From: Pyrenophora tritici-repentis
Lineage: Eukaryota > Ascomycota > Dothideomycetes > Pleosporales > Pleosporaceae
NCBI RefSeq assembly: GCF_003171515.1
Contig: NC_089399.1
Span: forward strand, 620,001-684,000
DNA: 64,000 bases
Direction of reading: 5' to 3'
The first letter of the stretch is position 1; each line of letters starts with the position of its first letter. Both the position numbers and the translations under genes were made by a program. Of the stretch, positions 43,860 through 54,997 are shown piece by piece. The notes under the pieces are model-generated. The model searched no databases. It saw only the letters and a program-made list of their open reading frames with translations, and was not told the DNA's origin.

Positions 43860-44560
43860 CGTTGCTAGCCTAGGACGCCGCCGAACACAATCGACTGCCA
43901 TCGGCATCGTCCGTACCTGGGGCGGACAGCCGTGGAAGACCCCACCTTCAACATCAACGTGAGGTGGTTCGATCTGCATTGTACGTATCCTTCTCTTGAT
44001 GTATGGTGGCAGCTGTGCTAATAACAGTCGCCATAAAGCGGCGCTTCCGCCATCCTCCTTGAAGATGCAAGAGTTGAAAAAGCTTGGAAGAGCTCTCGTC
44101 ACAATCCGCCTCCTCGTTGGATCATACAGCCGGATACAAAAGATCATACAGACGGCAAGGAAGAAATTATCTGGAGGTTTGGCGGAAAGGCCATAACATA
44201 CCAGAAGCGGCTGGAGAAAGAGAAGGACCTCGACGATGCCTTCCTCATCTGGAAGTGAACCGAAGACGGCCAACGCGAAGTCCAAGAAGTGTACGACCGA
44301 TTCCCAAGTCTGCTGATGAAGACAATGAGCCCAAAGGATGTTCTGTAGTTTGTGAGGAAGATTTCAACGCCAGGCACACACTGACGGCGACTGTAGACTG
44401 CCTCTATAAAGGATGCAGGAACCTACCCTTGGGTTCCAGCCACACAGGTGATGGTTCCAGCCTTGCTGATATTACCAACTCAACCCTCTCTCTTTTCAGA
44501 GGTCAAAGAACGGGTTTCCGAGCTGTTCCCCGTCTTCAACAGTATAGAAAAGAAGGAATA
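43860..44560 (+). pseudogene. Fragments of an unidentified degenerate coding sequence
   Basis: Several protein-like stretches occur on the plus strand, broken by stops. At 44090-44350 one frame reads RWIIQPDTKDHTDGKEEIIW, RFGGKAITYQKRLEKEKDLD and YDRFPSLLMKTMSPKDVL, with a TGA and a TAG in between. A further piece after a pyrimidine-rich acceptor at about 44504 reads EVKERVSELFPVFNSIEKKE before two stops. Exon-like composition and splice-like borders suggest a decayed gene. I do not recognise the family. Confidence 0.35.
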
Positions 44561-44599
44561 GTGAGACACCAAGGCTACAAGAAGATGTTCGTGAGGGGA

Positions 44600-45950
44600 G
44601 ATTTCTATGAAGCCCACCATTAGGCTCGCAAACAAACCGAAGGCGATGTGGTACCGCAAGAGCTTGGTTTATCAACCCCAGCCGCAGATATCCCTTTCTC
44701 CCTTGTGCGACTCACCAAGGAGTCGCTGCTACCGTCTACGGCGACGGTGCAGAGTCACAAATGGAGCTCGGTGTTTCACTTGTCGTAGGCCCCTCGACAG
44801 CGTGGCATCAACTCGCGGCTCCGGAACACTCGATCTCGTTGCCTTCCAATGCACCAGTACCGGCATGGGCAGGTTATCTCCCACCTCTTTCCTGACGTAT
44901 CTGTCTTCTCTTAATGTCAAACGGGTTTCAGGTCATTGTCGTCTCTTCAACACCGTCATCGTGTCCAAACCATTGTCGACACTGCAGGAAAGAAACCGGA
45001 ACACAACCTGGTTCCAATTCCCCGAGGCCTCAATGGAGGAGATTCATATATCCCAAGATGGGTGCAATTGGCATCTGAGTTTGAAGGGAACAGCTTCATC
45101 TAAACTGATCCGTACTGAGAACCAAGACTCCGTGTCAAACTTTAGACTTCGGCAATCCTCATCCTTACGTATAATGCCGCATTGGATGTTCACATCTCGA
45201 ATCAGAGTGTCTATGGGCGACTACACTGTTCAAGCAAGTGAAGCGACCATGATTGCTGGCAGCCCCATCAAGACCGCACGGCATATGGAAGCAGCATCAT
45301 CGATTGAGAGGCCTAGAACATCAGCATCGGGTACTATCTTCATGCGAGGAAAGCACGGTCCTTGGTGCTCCAGGACAGCACCGTGTTCTCATAATAGTAG
45401 TGCTGGTGCGAGCAAGGCGGATACAACGAAGTAGCCGGTCATGTTGGTCGACTACAAAAAGTTCCCAATCTACGCACAGACAACGGAGGGTGTACAGCAC
45501 GCATCGATGTTCAATGCGGAGGCTGCATAGTCAGTAACCATACCAGTTTCGAAACCAGGACACATGCTTCGAGGGGCGACACAAGGGAAGACTCTGTCCG
45601 GTTGTGCTGGTCTTTGTGGAACGCACATTGGTGACTCCCGGGGGTCATGTCGTAGGAAATGAATGTCCAGGCCCAGCCTTGATAGGCGGATTGCTTCGCT
45701 CAACCCCCACTGTGGTATCAAGGTGCCAGGGTGACTCGGACTCCAATAAAAAGACCATGTATATTGGTAAAGCTCGGTGCAACAACGGTCGGATGTGCAT
45801 GACTCTGGGCGGTTGGCAAGACAGAGATGCCAGCGATATCTAAGCTCCCGACTCGAAATCCAGCTTTGGCTTGCTCATTTTTATTCGATACAATTCTCAT
45901 TGATGACGCATCTAGGCACTGACCGCTGATGATGGAGAACCAAAGAAAGG
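44600..45950. other. Degenerate sequence, unrecognised
   Basis: Frames of up to 275 codons exist on the plus strand (44607-45434) but the composition is poor and no domain is seen. Short protein-like segments in other frames (for example DIPFSLVRLTKESLLPST near 44685) suggest old coding sequence full of stops. It leads directly into the RGG-type tandem copies. Confidence 0.35.
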
Positions 45951-45951
45951 T

Positions 45952-46178
45952 AGCCGAGTCCCCAACAAGGGTACGCTGAAGAAGTGAATGTCTGCTTGGA
46001 ACGACTTTCAGAGCAAGGCCACCAAGAAGGGTATCGCCAAAAAGGAGTCTATGTTCCGTACCAGTACAGTAGCTAGCAGTCGAGATAGAGGCCGTAGAGG
46101 TGGCCGAGAACATGGTAGCAGTGGTCGCGGAAGAGGAGCAGAGAGAAGTTAGGAAGAAGGTAACATGATCTATGCGAA
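45952..46178 (+). pseudogene. Tandem copy A of a degenerate basic/RGG-type C-terminal exon
   Basis: Reads SRVPNKGTLKK, a TGA stop, then MSAWNDFQSKATKKGIAKKE, SMFRTSTV and an Arg/Gly-rich end (RGRRGGREHG, GRGRGAERS). An upstream exon-like piece (ALTADDGEPKKG) starts after an AG at about 45915. The W-x-x-F-x-x-K-A-x-K-K-G segment followed by SMFRT recalls the C-terminal region of splicing factor SPF30/SMNDC1-like proteins, but this is from memory and weak. The unit ends with CATGATCTATGCGAA, which also ends copy B. Confidence 0.45.
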
Positions 46179-46433
46179 TAGTCGAGTCCCTAACAAGGGT
46201 ACGCTCAAGAAGAGAATGTCTGCTTAGAACGACTTTCAGAACAAGGCCACCAGGAAGGGTATTACCAAGAAGGAGTCCATGTTCCGCACCAGTACCGCAG
46301 CTGGCAGTCAGAGGTAGAGGCCGTAGAGGTGGCCGAGGTCGCGGTGGTGGTGGTCGCAGAAGAGGAGGCGCTGGCAGGGGACGTGGACGAGGCCTCTAGG
46401 CGCGAAGAGAGATGGCGACATGATCTATGCGAA
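46179..46433 (+). pseudogene. Tandem copy B of the degenerate basic/RGG-type exon
   Basis: About 230 bp of this unit align with copy A at high identity. It reads SRVPNKGTLKKRMSA, a TAG where copy A has Trp, then NDFQNKATRKGITKKESMFR. A frame change then leads to a longer RGRGRRGGRGRGGGG-type tail. In copy B the codon that is TGA in copy A encodes Arg, so the two copies carry different stops. Both therefore decayed after the duplication. Confidence 0.45.
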
Positions 46434-46876
46434 GAACAAACTACGAGGGGCGTTGAGAGTCCCTTAGTATCAGTTGTTGGGGATGTCTTGCCCGCCCGAG
46501 CGCGCATGAAAGTCGGTAATCCACTATCCGATCTAGCGCAGCAAGGGTAGACGAATTTGGTCAAATGCCGCGACAAATCCACAACTCCTCGACTACGTAC
46601 CTACCACATCATAGAAGAAGAAGGAATTGAAAGGGGGAACCTCAACGAGCGAGTGGTTGAATTAGGAGAATGAAACAAACAATGTGGTGCACAGGTATCG
46701 CAGAATGCGAATTTGGACTTTGAAGTTGGGAACCGAATCACCACCACCAAACCTTCGACCCCTTTCGCGCTAGAGCCACAAACACCAGCCTGCCCGCCGA
46801 CAACAGCAACAGCCCGCAACTACAAGTCACAAACATCTCCATCCCCACAATACACCCCACAAACTCTCAACTCAAC
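46434..46876. other. Spacer between repeat island and right gene block
   Basis: About 440 bp. A CCA/CAA-rich stretch near 46740-46870 precedes the next start codon and could be its 5' UTR. No gene seen. Confidence 0.35.
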
Positions 46877-47140
46877 ATGTCGTCTATGGGCAGCTCAACC
46901 GATGAGCGGGAGAGCATCATCAACGTCATCCGCAGCACCCTCCGCCTTCTCTCTTGCACTTCATACAGAGAGCCAACTCACGCGTACATTGAGATCGCAA
47001 CCAATGATGTGGCGCAGTCTGGCCGCCCAGAGCCTCCCCGACAACCCACCTACTGCAGCCTTCCACGAGGAATCCGCCGCATGTCTGCGCCTACTGTTGA
47101 GGTCATCAACGCCGGTCACGAGGAAACAGACTCCGGATAG
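46877..47140 (+). CDS. Hypothetical small protein
   Basis: An 87-codon frame beginning MSSMGSSTDERESIINVIRS. I do not recognise it. Codon use is good for a fungal gene (ATC, AAC, GTC, CGC and CTC preferred), a CAACATG start context is present, and the 5' side is CA-rich as in fungal leaders. A longer frame overlaps on the same strand (46713-47198) but has worse codon use. No signal peptide or membrane segment is visible. Introns joining further exons cannot be excluded. Confidence 0.4.
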   Translation: MSSMGSSTDERESIINVIRSTLRLLSCTSYREPTHAYIEIATNDVAQSGRPEPPRQPTYCSLPRGIRRMSAPTVEVINAGHEETDSG

Positions 47141-47673
47141 CCAAGCCTTGAAAGCGGGTAGTCTAGAGAGACCTAATCTTGTCGATTTCTTTTTTTAGCT
47201 GGCAGGATTGTGGCGTGATTGCTATCGCGACTCGCGACGACTGTGGGATGGCGTTCAAGGGTGTTTGATTATCAGGAAAAAGCGAAGAGGGAAAGCTGCA
47301 GCATTGCATGAACGATGACAAACTGGGTATCACAACAGGCGCATTTTGACTAGTAGGAAGTGCAGAGACAGAGACAGGATGAGATAACGAGAATGAATAT
47401 GCCGCGCGACGACATGTGCCGACGCTGTCATGCTTGCAGATGAGCGAATCTGGACTGAGATGAGATGATGTTGGTTGAGAAGTCGGAAGTGATGAAGACA
47501 GCAAGTTACCCCACCACAAGCTCCCGACAACGCGCTACTCCGAACCCCTGCTGCACCCCCCAGCCTCCGACGCAGGCCGAAGCCGGAGCTATCTTACTTT
47601 CCAAAAAAATAACTTGGCTTAATGACCGCTTTCACCAACACGCACATTTCCAATTCCTTCCTTACAACACACG
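47141..47673. promoter_or_regulatory. Upstream region of ILV1
   Basis: About 530 bp before the ILV1 start, presumably its promoter and leader. No general-control-type site is claimed. Nothing coding seen. Confidence 0.35.
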
Positions 47674-49398
47674 ATGGCAAATATAGCAGACTACTCACGG
47701 CCCACGACGCCCGACTCGTACAACCCCAATGGCCTCGCCTCGCCCCGTACCCCCAAATCCAGTCTCGCACTCACCGAATACACGGCAAACCCCAGTCCAC
47801 GCTCTGAGTCGTCATCCCCCAAAGCACCGCACCACCTCATCCCCGACGCATTCCTTTTACCGAATGGGTACCCAGACTACCTGCGCCTGATCTTGACATC
47901 GCGCGTGTACGAAGTAGTGAAAGAGACGCCATTGACACATGCAACGAACCTGAGTAATCGGTTAGAATGTAATGTACTACTCAAGAGAGAGGACCTGCAA
48001 CCGGTGTTTAGTTTCAAGCTGCGCGGTGCATACAACAAAATGGCGCATCTTGAACCCAAAGACCGGTGGCGTGGCGTAGTGGCATGTAGTGCAGGCAACC
48101 ACGCGCAAGGAGTTGCATATTCAGCGCGGAAGTTGAAGATACCCGCTACCATCGTCATGCCATCAGGAACCCCAGACATCAAACACAAGAACGTGTCCAG
48201 ACTAGGTGGATCGGTTATTCTCCACGGCGCAGACTTTGACGAGGCAAAAGCCGAAGCTGCGCGGTTGGAGAAACTCCACGGTCTGGTGTCCATACCACCC
48301 TTCGACGACCCCTATGTAATCGCCGGCCAAGGAACTGTCGGCATGGAACTTCTCCGCCAAACCAACCTCCAAGACCTAAAAGCCGTCTTCTGCTGCGTCG
48401 GCGGCGGCGGTCTAATCGCTGGAACAGGCGTCTACATCAAACGCATCGCGCCGCACGTGAAGATAATTGGGGTAGAACAATACGACGCAAACGCCATGGT
48501 AGAATCCCTCAAAGCAGGCAAACGCGTCTTCCTAAACGACGTTGGTCTCTTCGCCGACGGCGCCGCCGTAAAAACAGTCGGCGAAGAAACCTTCCGCATC
48601 TGTCAAGAAGTCGTCGACGAAGTCGTCCAAGTCACAACCGACGAGACCTGCGCAGCCATAAAAGACATGTTCGAAGACACACGCTCCATCGTCGAACCAG
48701 CCGGTGCCCTTGCCCTTGCCGGCCTGAAAAAATGGGTTCAGAGAAACCCGTGTCCAGATCGCACACGCGGTCTCATCGCCATAGCATCAGGCGCAAACAT
48801 GAACTTCAACCGCCTCCGCTTCGTCGCCGAACGCGCCTCTATTGGTGAAAACAAAGAAGCCATCCTCTCCGTCCGTATACCAGAAACCCCCGGCTCTTTC
48901 GCCGCACTCGTCGATATCATACATCCCATGCCCGTCTCGGAATTCTCATACCGCTACAGCTCCCCGCATTCTGCCCATATCCTCGTAGGCGTCCAGGTAA
49001 AACCCTCCTCCCGCGAAGCCGACATCGAAGACCTCATCGCGCGTCTCGCCATCGCAGGCATGCACGCCAAAGACCTCTCGCACGATGAATTGGTTAAATC
49101 GCACATTCGCTATCTCGTCGGTGGCCGCAGCAATGCCGCTGATGAGCAAATGTTCATGTTCGAATTTCCAGAGCGCGGTGGTGCACTGTATAAATTTCTA
49201 AATACGCTTCAGCCAGGTGGCATGAATATCAGTCTATTCCATTACCGCAATTACGGCGGCGATGTCGCGAAGATTCTGGCGGGCATTCAGTGTAAAGAGG
49301 AGGAGAGGGGCATGTTGAAGCAGTTTTTGAAGGAGATTGGGTATCCGTATATGGATGTTACGGAGAATGAGAGTTATAGGATGTTTTTGAGGGATTAG
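47674..49398 (+). CDS. ILV1: Threonine dehydratase, biosynthetic (threonine ammonia-lyase)
   Basis: PLP enzyme converting threonine to 2-oxobutanoate and ammonia, first step of isoleucine synthesis in mitochondria. Single exon, 574 residues. A Ser/Pro/Thr-rich N-terminal extension of about 55 residues may include the targeting region. The catalytic domain carries the PLP-lysine motif [10 protein letters not shown] (Lys115), the [13 protein letters not shown] cofactor-binding block and the glycine-rich [10 protein letters not shown] loop. The C-terminal half has two ACT-like regulatory domains, including [13 protein letters not shown] and [14 protein letters not shown], which in the family bind isoleucine and valine. 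Length fits fungal ILV1. It is convergent with the WD40/BCAS3-like gene. Confidence 0.97.
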   Translation: MANIADYSRPTTPDSYNPNGLASPRTPKSSLALTEYTANPSPRSESSSPKAPHHLIPDAFLLPNGYPDYLRLILTSRVYEVVKETPLTHATNLSNRLECNVLLKREDLQPVFSFKLRGAYNKMAHLEPKDRWRGVVACSAGNHAQGVAYSARKLKIPATIVMPSGTPDIKHKNVSRLGGSVILHGADFDEAKAEAARLEKLHGLVSIPPFDDPYVIAGQGTVGMELLRQTNLQDLKAVFCCVGGGGLIAGTGVYIKRIAPHVKIIGVEQYDANAMVESLKAGKRVFLNDVGLFADGAAVKTVGEETFRICQEVVDEVVQVTTDETCAAIKDMFEDTRSIVEPAGALALAGLKKWVQRNPCPDRTRGLIAIASGANMNFNRLRFVAERASIGENKEAILSVRIPETPGSFAALVDIIHPMPVSEFSYRYSSPHSAHILVGVQVKPSSREADIEDLIARLAIAGMHAKDLSHDELVKSHIRYLVGGRSNAADEQMFMFEFPERGGALYKFLNTLQPGGMNISLFHYRNYGGDVAKILAGIQCKEEERGMLKQFLKEIGYPYMDVTENESYRMFLRD

Positions 49399-50037
49399 GT
49401 GTGGCATGTGTCGTGGAGGTGGATGATGGTGGAGTTGTGTTTAGGGAACATGGCGATGTATACACTAAACTCTCTCATATAACGGCCATCACCATTTACG
49501 AAGATTAGCCTCATGGGCTGGAAATGAAAAAGATACCCCCCTTATCCCCTGGTTCCTTCCACCAACGCCCAGGTACTCCAGGCTTTGTTTGCACTGTCAT
49601 ATAACACCGAAATAAGTTAAATCAACCCTTTGACTTTCACTTCCACGACACTCAACTACACAATTCCGCGCACATGTCTACAAGGGTATGAATTCCATTC
49701 TTTACTACCCATTTATTCCTTGCAAGCCAGGGAGGGCGAGCGATGTCCTCTCTGAGAGAGTTGCGGTTATGCTTATGAGACAAACGAGAGAGATAGAGAG
49801 TGAAGAGAGAATTTCTAAGTAAAGGCTCAGCGCCCAGTCCATGTTACGCCATACCCGCACGCCATCCATCCATGCATGCAAGCAAATAAGGAAACAATGT
49901 ATGAGTCCTCAGCGATTAAAACCACTGGCGATGTTTCTTCGCCGAGTCGATATGAGTAGAAGGGCGCGAATGTAACCAGGAATGGGAATGGTAACTAACC
50001 AATCCACCCCACATCAGAACGGTATTCCAACCCAACT
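49399..50037. other. Convergent 3' region between ILV1 and the WD40/BCAS3-like gene
   Basis: About 640 bp between two stop codons, expected to hold both 3' UTRs. A GAGAGA-rich stretch lies near 49775-49812. No gene seen. Confidence 0.4.
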
Positions 50038-53000
50038 CTACACCCTATCCTCGGCAAAATCAAGCACCTCACAATCATCTTCAAAAAACCCTTCTTCCTC
50101 ACCGTCATGCTTGACGCGTCGCCTCCTCGTGGTAACAACAACCTGTTCGACCTCCTCCTCGCCATCTCTCAACACGAGTTTGTTCTCAATGCGCGCCGCG
50201 ACACCACCGAAATCTTCTTCACCCCCAGAGTCGTAAGCTTGCGTAGTGGGCGACGAGATACGTGTAGCTTCGATAATTTCGCCAAAGAGCCAGGGTGAGG
50301 TGTCTTCGTGGTGGAGACTAGAGACTAGTTCGGGGATTGTGGGTGGGGGGAGGTACTCGCTGGCGCTGGTACTGTGAGCTTCTGGCATGTGTCTCGAGTA
50401 GATGAAGCGGGTGACGCGTTTGTCGGTGTAGAAGGGTTGGTAAGGGGGGTTTGTTTCAATTTCTGAGAAGCTGAGGGGTGCAAGGGTTGGGCCGATGGGC
50501 TTGCGGGAAGACAGGCTTCGCGGGAACCAGTCGCCGTAGCAGTCGAGGGTTTGCTCTGGATCGCCGGGTTGGGGGTAGAGCTGTTCAGCGACAGAAGGGG
50601 GGAGGCCTGCGTCTGAAATGGGGGCGAGGACAAACTCGACCAGCTTTTTCTTGGTGATTGATGCTGTGTTTGAGGATTTGCCTTTGCCTGTGGGAGGTCG
50701 CATTTGTATGCGCCAGATTTGGAGGACACCGCCAGAGACGAGTGCAATCGAGCCGCGGCCTCTGCCAGACATCCAGCGTACACTGTATGGCTTGATGCCA
50801 CTAGGTGATGGTGGAAGCGTCATCTTGTTGTCACCGGCATGTCGGATGTTGCTGATAGATTTTCCAACGCCAGCAGCTACGGCTTTGCCGGATTTTGCGC
50901 CAGCAGCAGGAGTAACACCAAGACTGCTCAGACTGAACCGAGGACCTCTGTTGTTACCCCTGGTTCGAACGGCGTCAAACCAAGGCTTCGCACTACTGAT
51001 GGCTTGCATGGCTGAACTGACGGCACCAGTAGCGCCTGCAGGAGCAATATTCTCCTTGGGTGGAGGTGGAGGTGCGGATGGGCGGATTCGTCGAGGCGGT
51101 GGCCATTGGAACGCCGACGCTGGCATGGGGAACATATGTACAGTGCCTTTGTCGGTAATGACCGCCAGTTTGTCGGCTCTAGGAGCAGACCAGACAACGT
51201 CTATAACATTCGCAACAGTCATGCGAGTAAAGCGAGCAACTTGTCGAACATGAGGTCCAGTAGGTTGTTCGCGTGCCGTCTTACGGGCTCGTCGAAACGT
51301 CATGCGCTTGAGGTCCCAGATATCTTGATAGTCGCCCTTCTTGCTGACCGACATGAGCATCAGTCCGCTGGGAGCGAATGACAGAAAGCTACATCCCAAG
51401 GCAGCTGGGATTGTGGCAATGGGTTGCAGCGAATTCTTGCTCCTCGTTTCTTCCGCATCTAGCAGCTTCTGCAAGTCGTAGACGGAGATTACAGTCGATT
51501 CTTGTCGAGGCTGTGTCTGATCGTGGCCATGTGTGGGTGGAAAGTAGTGTTGCATGGGATCCTGAGTATATGTCTGCTGTCCTTGCTGCCCCTTGTTCAT
51601 GTAGCTCTTGAATGCCTGCATTCCCTTCTCGGTGGCCCAGCGGGCACTCTTGATTGCGACTTGAGTACCTTCTCGGGTGAGTCTGTCGATGAGGCCTGCT
51701 TCGTTGGGTGCATCAACGGCACAATTAGGCGATGGCTGAGGTGGTACACTGTGATGCGCAAGACCAGGGGCGCGCTCATAGTAAGGCGATGTCAGAGCCA
51801 CACCATTCACAGGATACAATGCGCTCGATGCCGGTGGCGTCACTGCCAACCAGCGATCAGAAAGCGAGAAAACAGGCAGTCCATATTTCTCAGGAGGTAT
51901 CTCATCCTGACTACCATCCGCAGCGCTCGAGCCCCCTGACTGTATTACCCGTTCACGATTCTGTACAGATGTCCAAATCTTGCCGATACAATGGAAACTC
52001 TCGGCATAGTCCAAGTGACCCTGTAAGTATGGAGCGAATATGAAGACTTCGCCGCTTGTACCAGATGCAACAATGACAAACTTGCCCTTCGCATCGACGA
52101 CAAAGTCGCCTACAGGAGGTGGCGGTTGGAACAGAGGGCTGTCGATGGGGTTGGTGAGCGGTGTCATCGGAGTCCGATACAAGACTGCAATTCTCCGCCT
52201 CTCCTTGAGGGAGTAGACTTCAACGGTGGTCTGGTAACCGCTAATTTGGCCGTTAGCGTTTCCATGGCGCGAGGATGGCCTGCTGGGTGAATCGGAGGCT
52301 GAGTCATCTGCGGCAGAAGACGCGCCGCTTCCACTGCTGCTCCTACTATCTTTGACAACCGGACCATGTAGGACAAGCGCAACTAGCGGACGGGAAGGAG
52401 CCGACGGGTCCATGCGCGAAGTCCAGGGCAAGATCTTGGCGCCTATGACGGCACCACGAAGACCTTCCAGTCTTCCCACGAGGTCCATCTTGCTCTTTTC
52501 AACACGGAAGACATCAAGACCACCCTGTGAACCGACAACGAGTACGTTCTCCGACGTCCGAGCCGCCTCGTCTCCTGCCATGGACAAGGTGTCGAAGCCA
52601 CAGAAGTGACCTCCCTCTCCTGGTTGCATACCGCCCTTGTTTGGGGCAGTATTGAGGAAGTCGAGGTTCGGCAAGCCGTAGTAGTGGGGCTGCGCCTGAT
52701 GCGGCAGGGGCGGGTTCGCAGCGAACTGTTGTGAAGTGGGGCGGCCACCCTGCGAGTAGATGGACGCCCGGCGGTCTCTGCCCGGCGAGTTCTGCATGCG
52801 GCCGCCAAACGTGGTGTACTGATTGGGGTGACTGAGGGGACGGGCAGTAGGCGGAGAGTTGGACATGGCTTGGTGTGCGTACAGTCCCTCTCGCGCACTG
52901 GGCGAGTTCTGGAAGGTGGGCGGAGAGCCAGCGATGGCTATACCACCATTACCTGGTGAACCAGAGTTTGGAAAGAATGGGACAGATTTGGCCCACTCGT

Positions 53001-53440
53001 TTGTGTACTGTGCGGCGGGGGTTCGTGAGGCGCCGATAGCCGATAGCAATGGGGACGTGGTCGCATTGTAGTTTGTGGGTGGGGACGTGGACGAGAGGCG
53101 CTTTGCCGACGGCGACTTTGTTCTGTGACAGTCAGTTCTGTTCCGAGCAAACAGGAGTCACTTCCATGACGCCTTCCGTGCCAACCGGTCAGCCTCCCTA
53201 GGACACATGGAAGATGGGCAGGCACAGGGGTGAAGGGGGCACGACATACATGTTGGGGTAAATGCGCGTAACCTTCTCACCTCCCCTATTTCTTCTTCCC
53301 AGCTCATATCTCGTCGTGTTGCGACCGCGCGGTTGAGGCGTGTCGTGCACCTTGTGGCTCTTGGACTGCTGCTTGTGGAGGTACGTGAGGTTGGAAACGG
53401 GCGCCGTGTACTGGTCAACGTGTTCGGGCGATGAGGTCAT
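50038..53440 (-). CDS. Large WD40 / BCAS3-like protein
   Basis: Two exons, 53440-53250 and 53122-50038, give about 1091 residues; the intron has a GTATGT donor and CACAG acceptor in matching phase. A long disordered Ser/Pro/Gln-rich N terminus precedes a propeller-like region with blocks such as ENVLVVGSQGGLDVFRVEK, AKGKFVIVASGTSGEVFIF, LGCSFLSFAPSGLMLMSVSK and VAVITDKGTVHMFP-like AVITDKGTVHMFPMP. The phrase FAPSGLMLMSVSKKGDYQDI, with the WD-type ending that follows, recalls the BCAS3-type domain. Animal BCAS3 acts with PHAF1 at autophagosome formation sites; in fungi the role is unknown to me. The C terminus is acidic with RRRRVKHDGEEEGFFEDD. Confidence 0.7.
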
Positions 53441-54997
53441 TCAACCTGCGGATAGTGGAAAGGAGGCTGGTATGCGTCTACTTGCAAGAGTGGGTTATGG
53501 TGGTAGCGACGGACAAGAGGGCGAGCAGGGTGAGTCGAGACGGGATGAATGCTAAACAAAGGCCGATGCGTCATACGCCGTCGTCACGGCGGCTCGTGGA
53601 GCGTGTAATGTCGTGCCTGCACAGCAAGACACTTGTGCTGGATGTATAAGGATGCCTTGTTCCTGACTCGGCGCGTTATCTTGCCCTATCTATCCCTCTC
53701 TCGGTACCGGCGGGAGGCTCGTGGATGGGATGGTCTAAGCCGCGGGGGCGGGAGCTTCACGCGGCACCTTGTAGGCTTGTATCAGATAGCCCGCCAGTAG
53801 TCAATGCAGACGAAGACGAGTTCAGACAGCAGATGTAGTTCACTTGCAGCTATGAGGAAGCTACAAGTGTTGAGATGTATGCAGGTCGTCGTAAGATGCA
53901 GTTGTTGGGTCGCTCGTCACGTAGGTACTGAGGGGCATCCACAGCTTATGCAGGTAGCATGCTGAGCCCGAGACACTCTCGATTCGCCCGCCACTGAGAC
54001 CCGCCAGCACCGCCCTCGACCGCTGCTACCCAGCCCTCTCTAGCCAGATCTAGTCATCCGTAGGTTATCATTCGAGATGAAATGTCAAGTGACTGCATCA
54101 GACACCGGCATGTTGCTTAGGGGTCAGGTTTGCATGGCCACGGCCACATGCGCCGTTCCGCGAAGCGTTCCGAGCGCTGACGTCTATCGTGGCACGAGAC
54201 CCACCCTAGGCCTCCTCCTTAAGAGGCCGATGATCGCGCATCACGTGTCCATGTGAGGGTAGGACCGCTTCATCCCCCTATGTGCCTTCTCATCACTGGC
54301 CGCGAGTGTTACTGCCCAACATCAGCAACGACAAACTTCTACATGACCTACTGTATACCGATAAGCAAAGTAGATTGTTAGCTTCGTCGTCGGTATACAC
54401 TCCACCTCGTGATACCATGGACGCGAAGAACGAGCGTGTAGTACAGCCGTTTTCTAGACCGATACAGAACTCTGGGCTGCTACCAGTAAACGAGTAGACT
54501 CCAGAGAAGTTCTTGTTGGGACGGATGACGCAAGTAGAGCAGTTCCCGCGGAATTACTTACAACACATGTCAGGCGCTTAGCGACATGAGGAACCGTGTA
54601 TCGTGAATAGAGACATATTTGCGCTGGCTGATACAGACTAGGGATAAACAGACACTGTTGCTGTATTCCCAAGGGGAAGTCGCTAAAGATGTATTCCGAG
54701 AGCCGATAACACGAAGACATCGGCATGAAGCAATGCCGACCCCCCCTGTCATCCGCGCGCATCTCTATCGCGCAATCACACATGTCCAGTACACGCCGCA
54801 GCATCATGCGCTCGCTCGCCATGGACGATTATCTCAGCCTCATTTCCTCCCTTTTTGCCTTCTCGTAAACGCTTTGTCTGTCATTTAGCTTCCCATCGTT
54901 CGGCTTTACCTCATTCTGACACGTCGCAAGCCTCATGTCACGATAAGCATCCGCACATGTACATACCTCAACCCCAGACTCTTCCACAAACTTCAAA
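53441..54997. promoter_or_regulatory. Divergent intergenic region, WD40/BCAS3-like gene / cystinosin-like gene
   Basis: About 1.55 kb between head-to-head starts. Short frames at 54282-54497, 54454-54822 and 54619-54888 overlap each other on both strands and lack domains. No RNA gene or repeat recognised. Confidence 0.4.

Noticed and set aside
43770..44285. 171-codon minus-strand frame in the degenerate zone
   Set aside because: It is the complement of more protein-like plus-strand fragments and has no domain.
44607..45434. 275-codon plus-strand frame
   Set aside because: Long but with Ser/Arg/Thr-rich random-like composition, while more protein-like pieces appear in another frame broken by stops.
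46713..47198. 161-codon frame overlapping the 87-codon hypothetical gene
   Set aside because: Worse codon use than the shorter frame and Thr/Ser/Pro-rich composition typical of a shadow frame.
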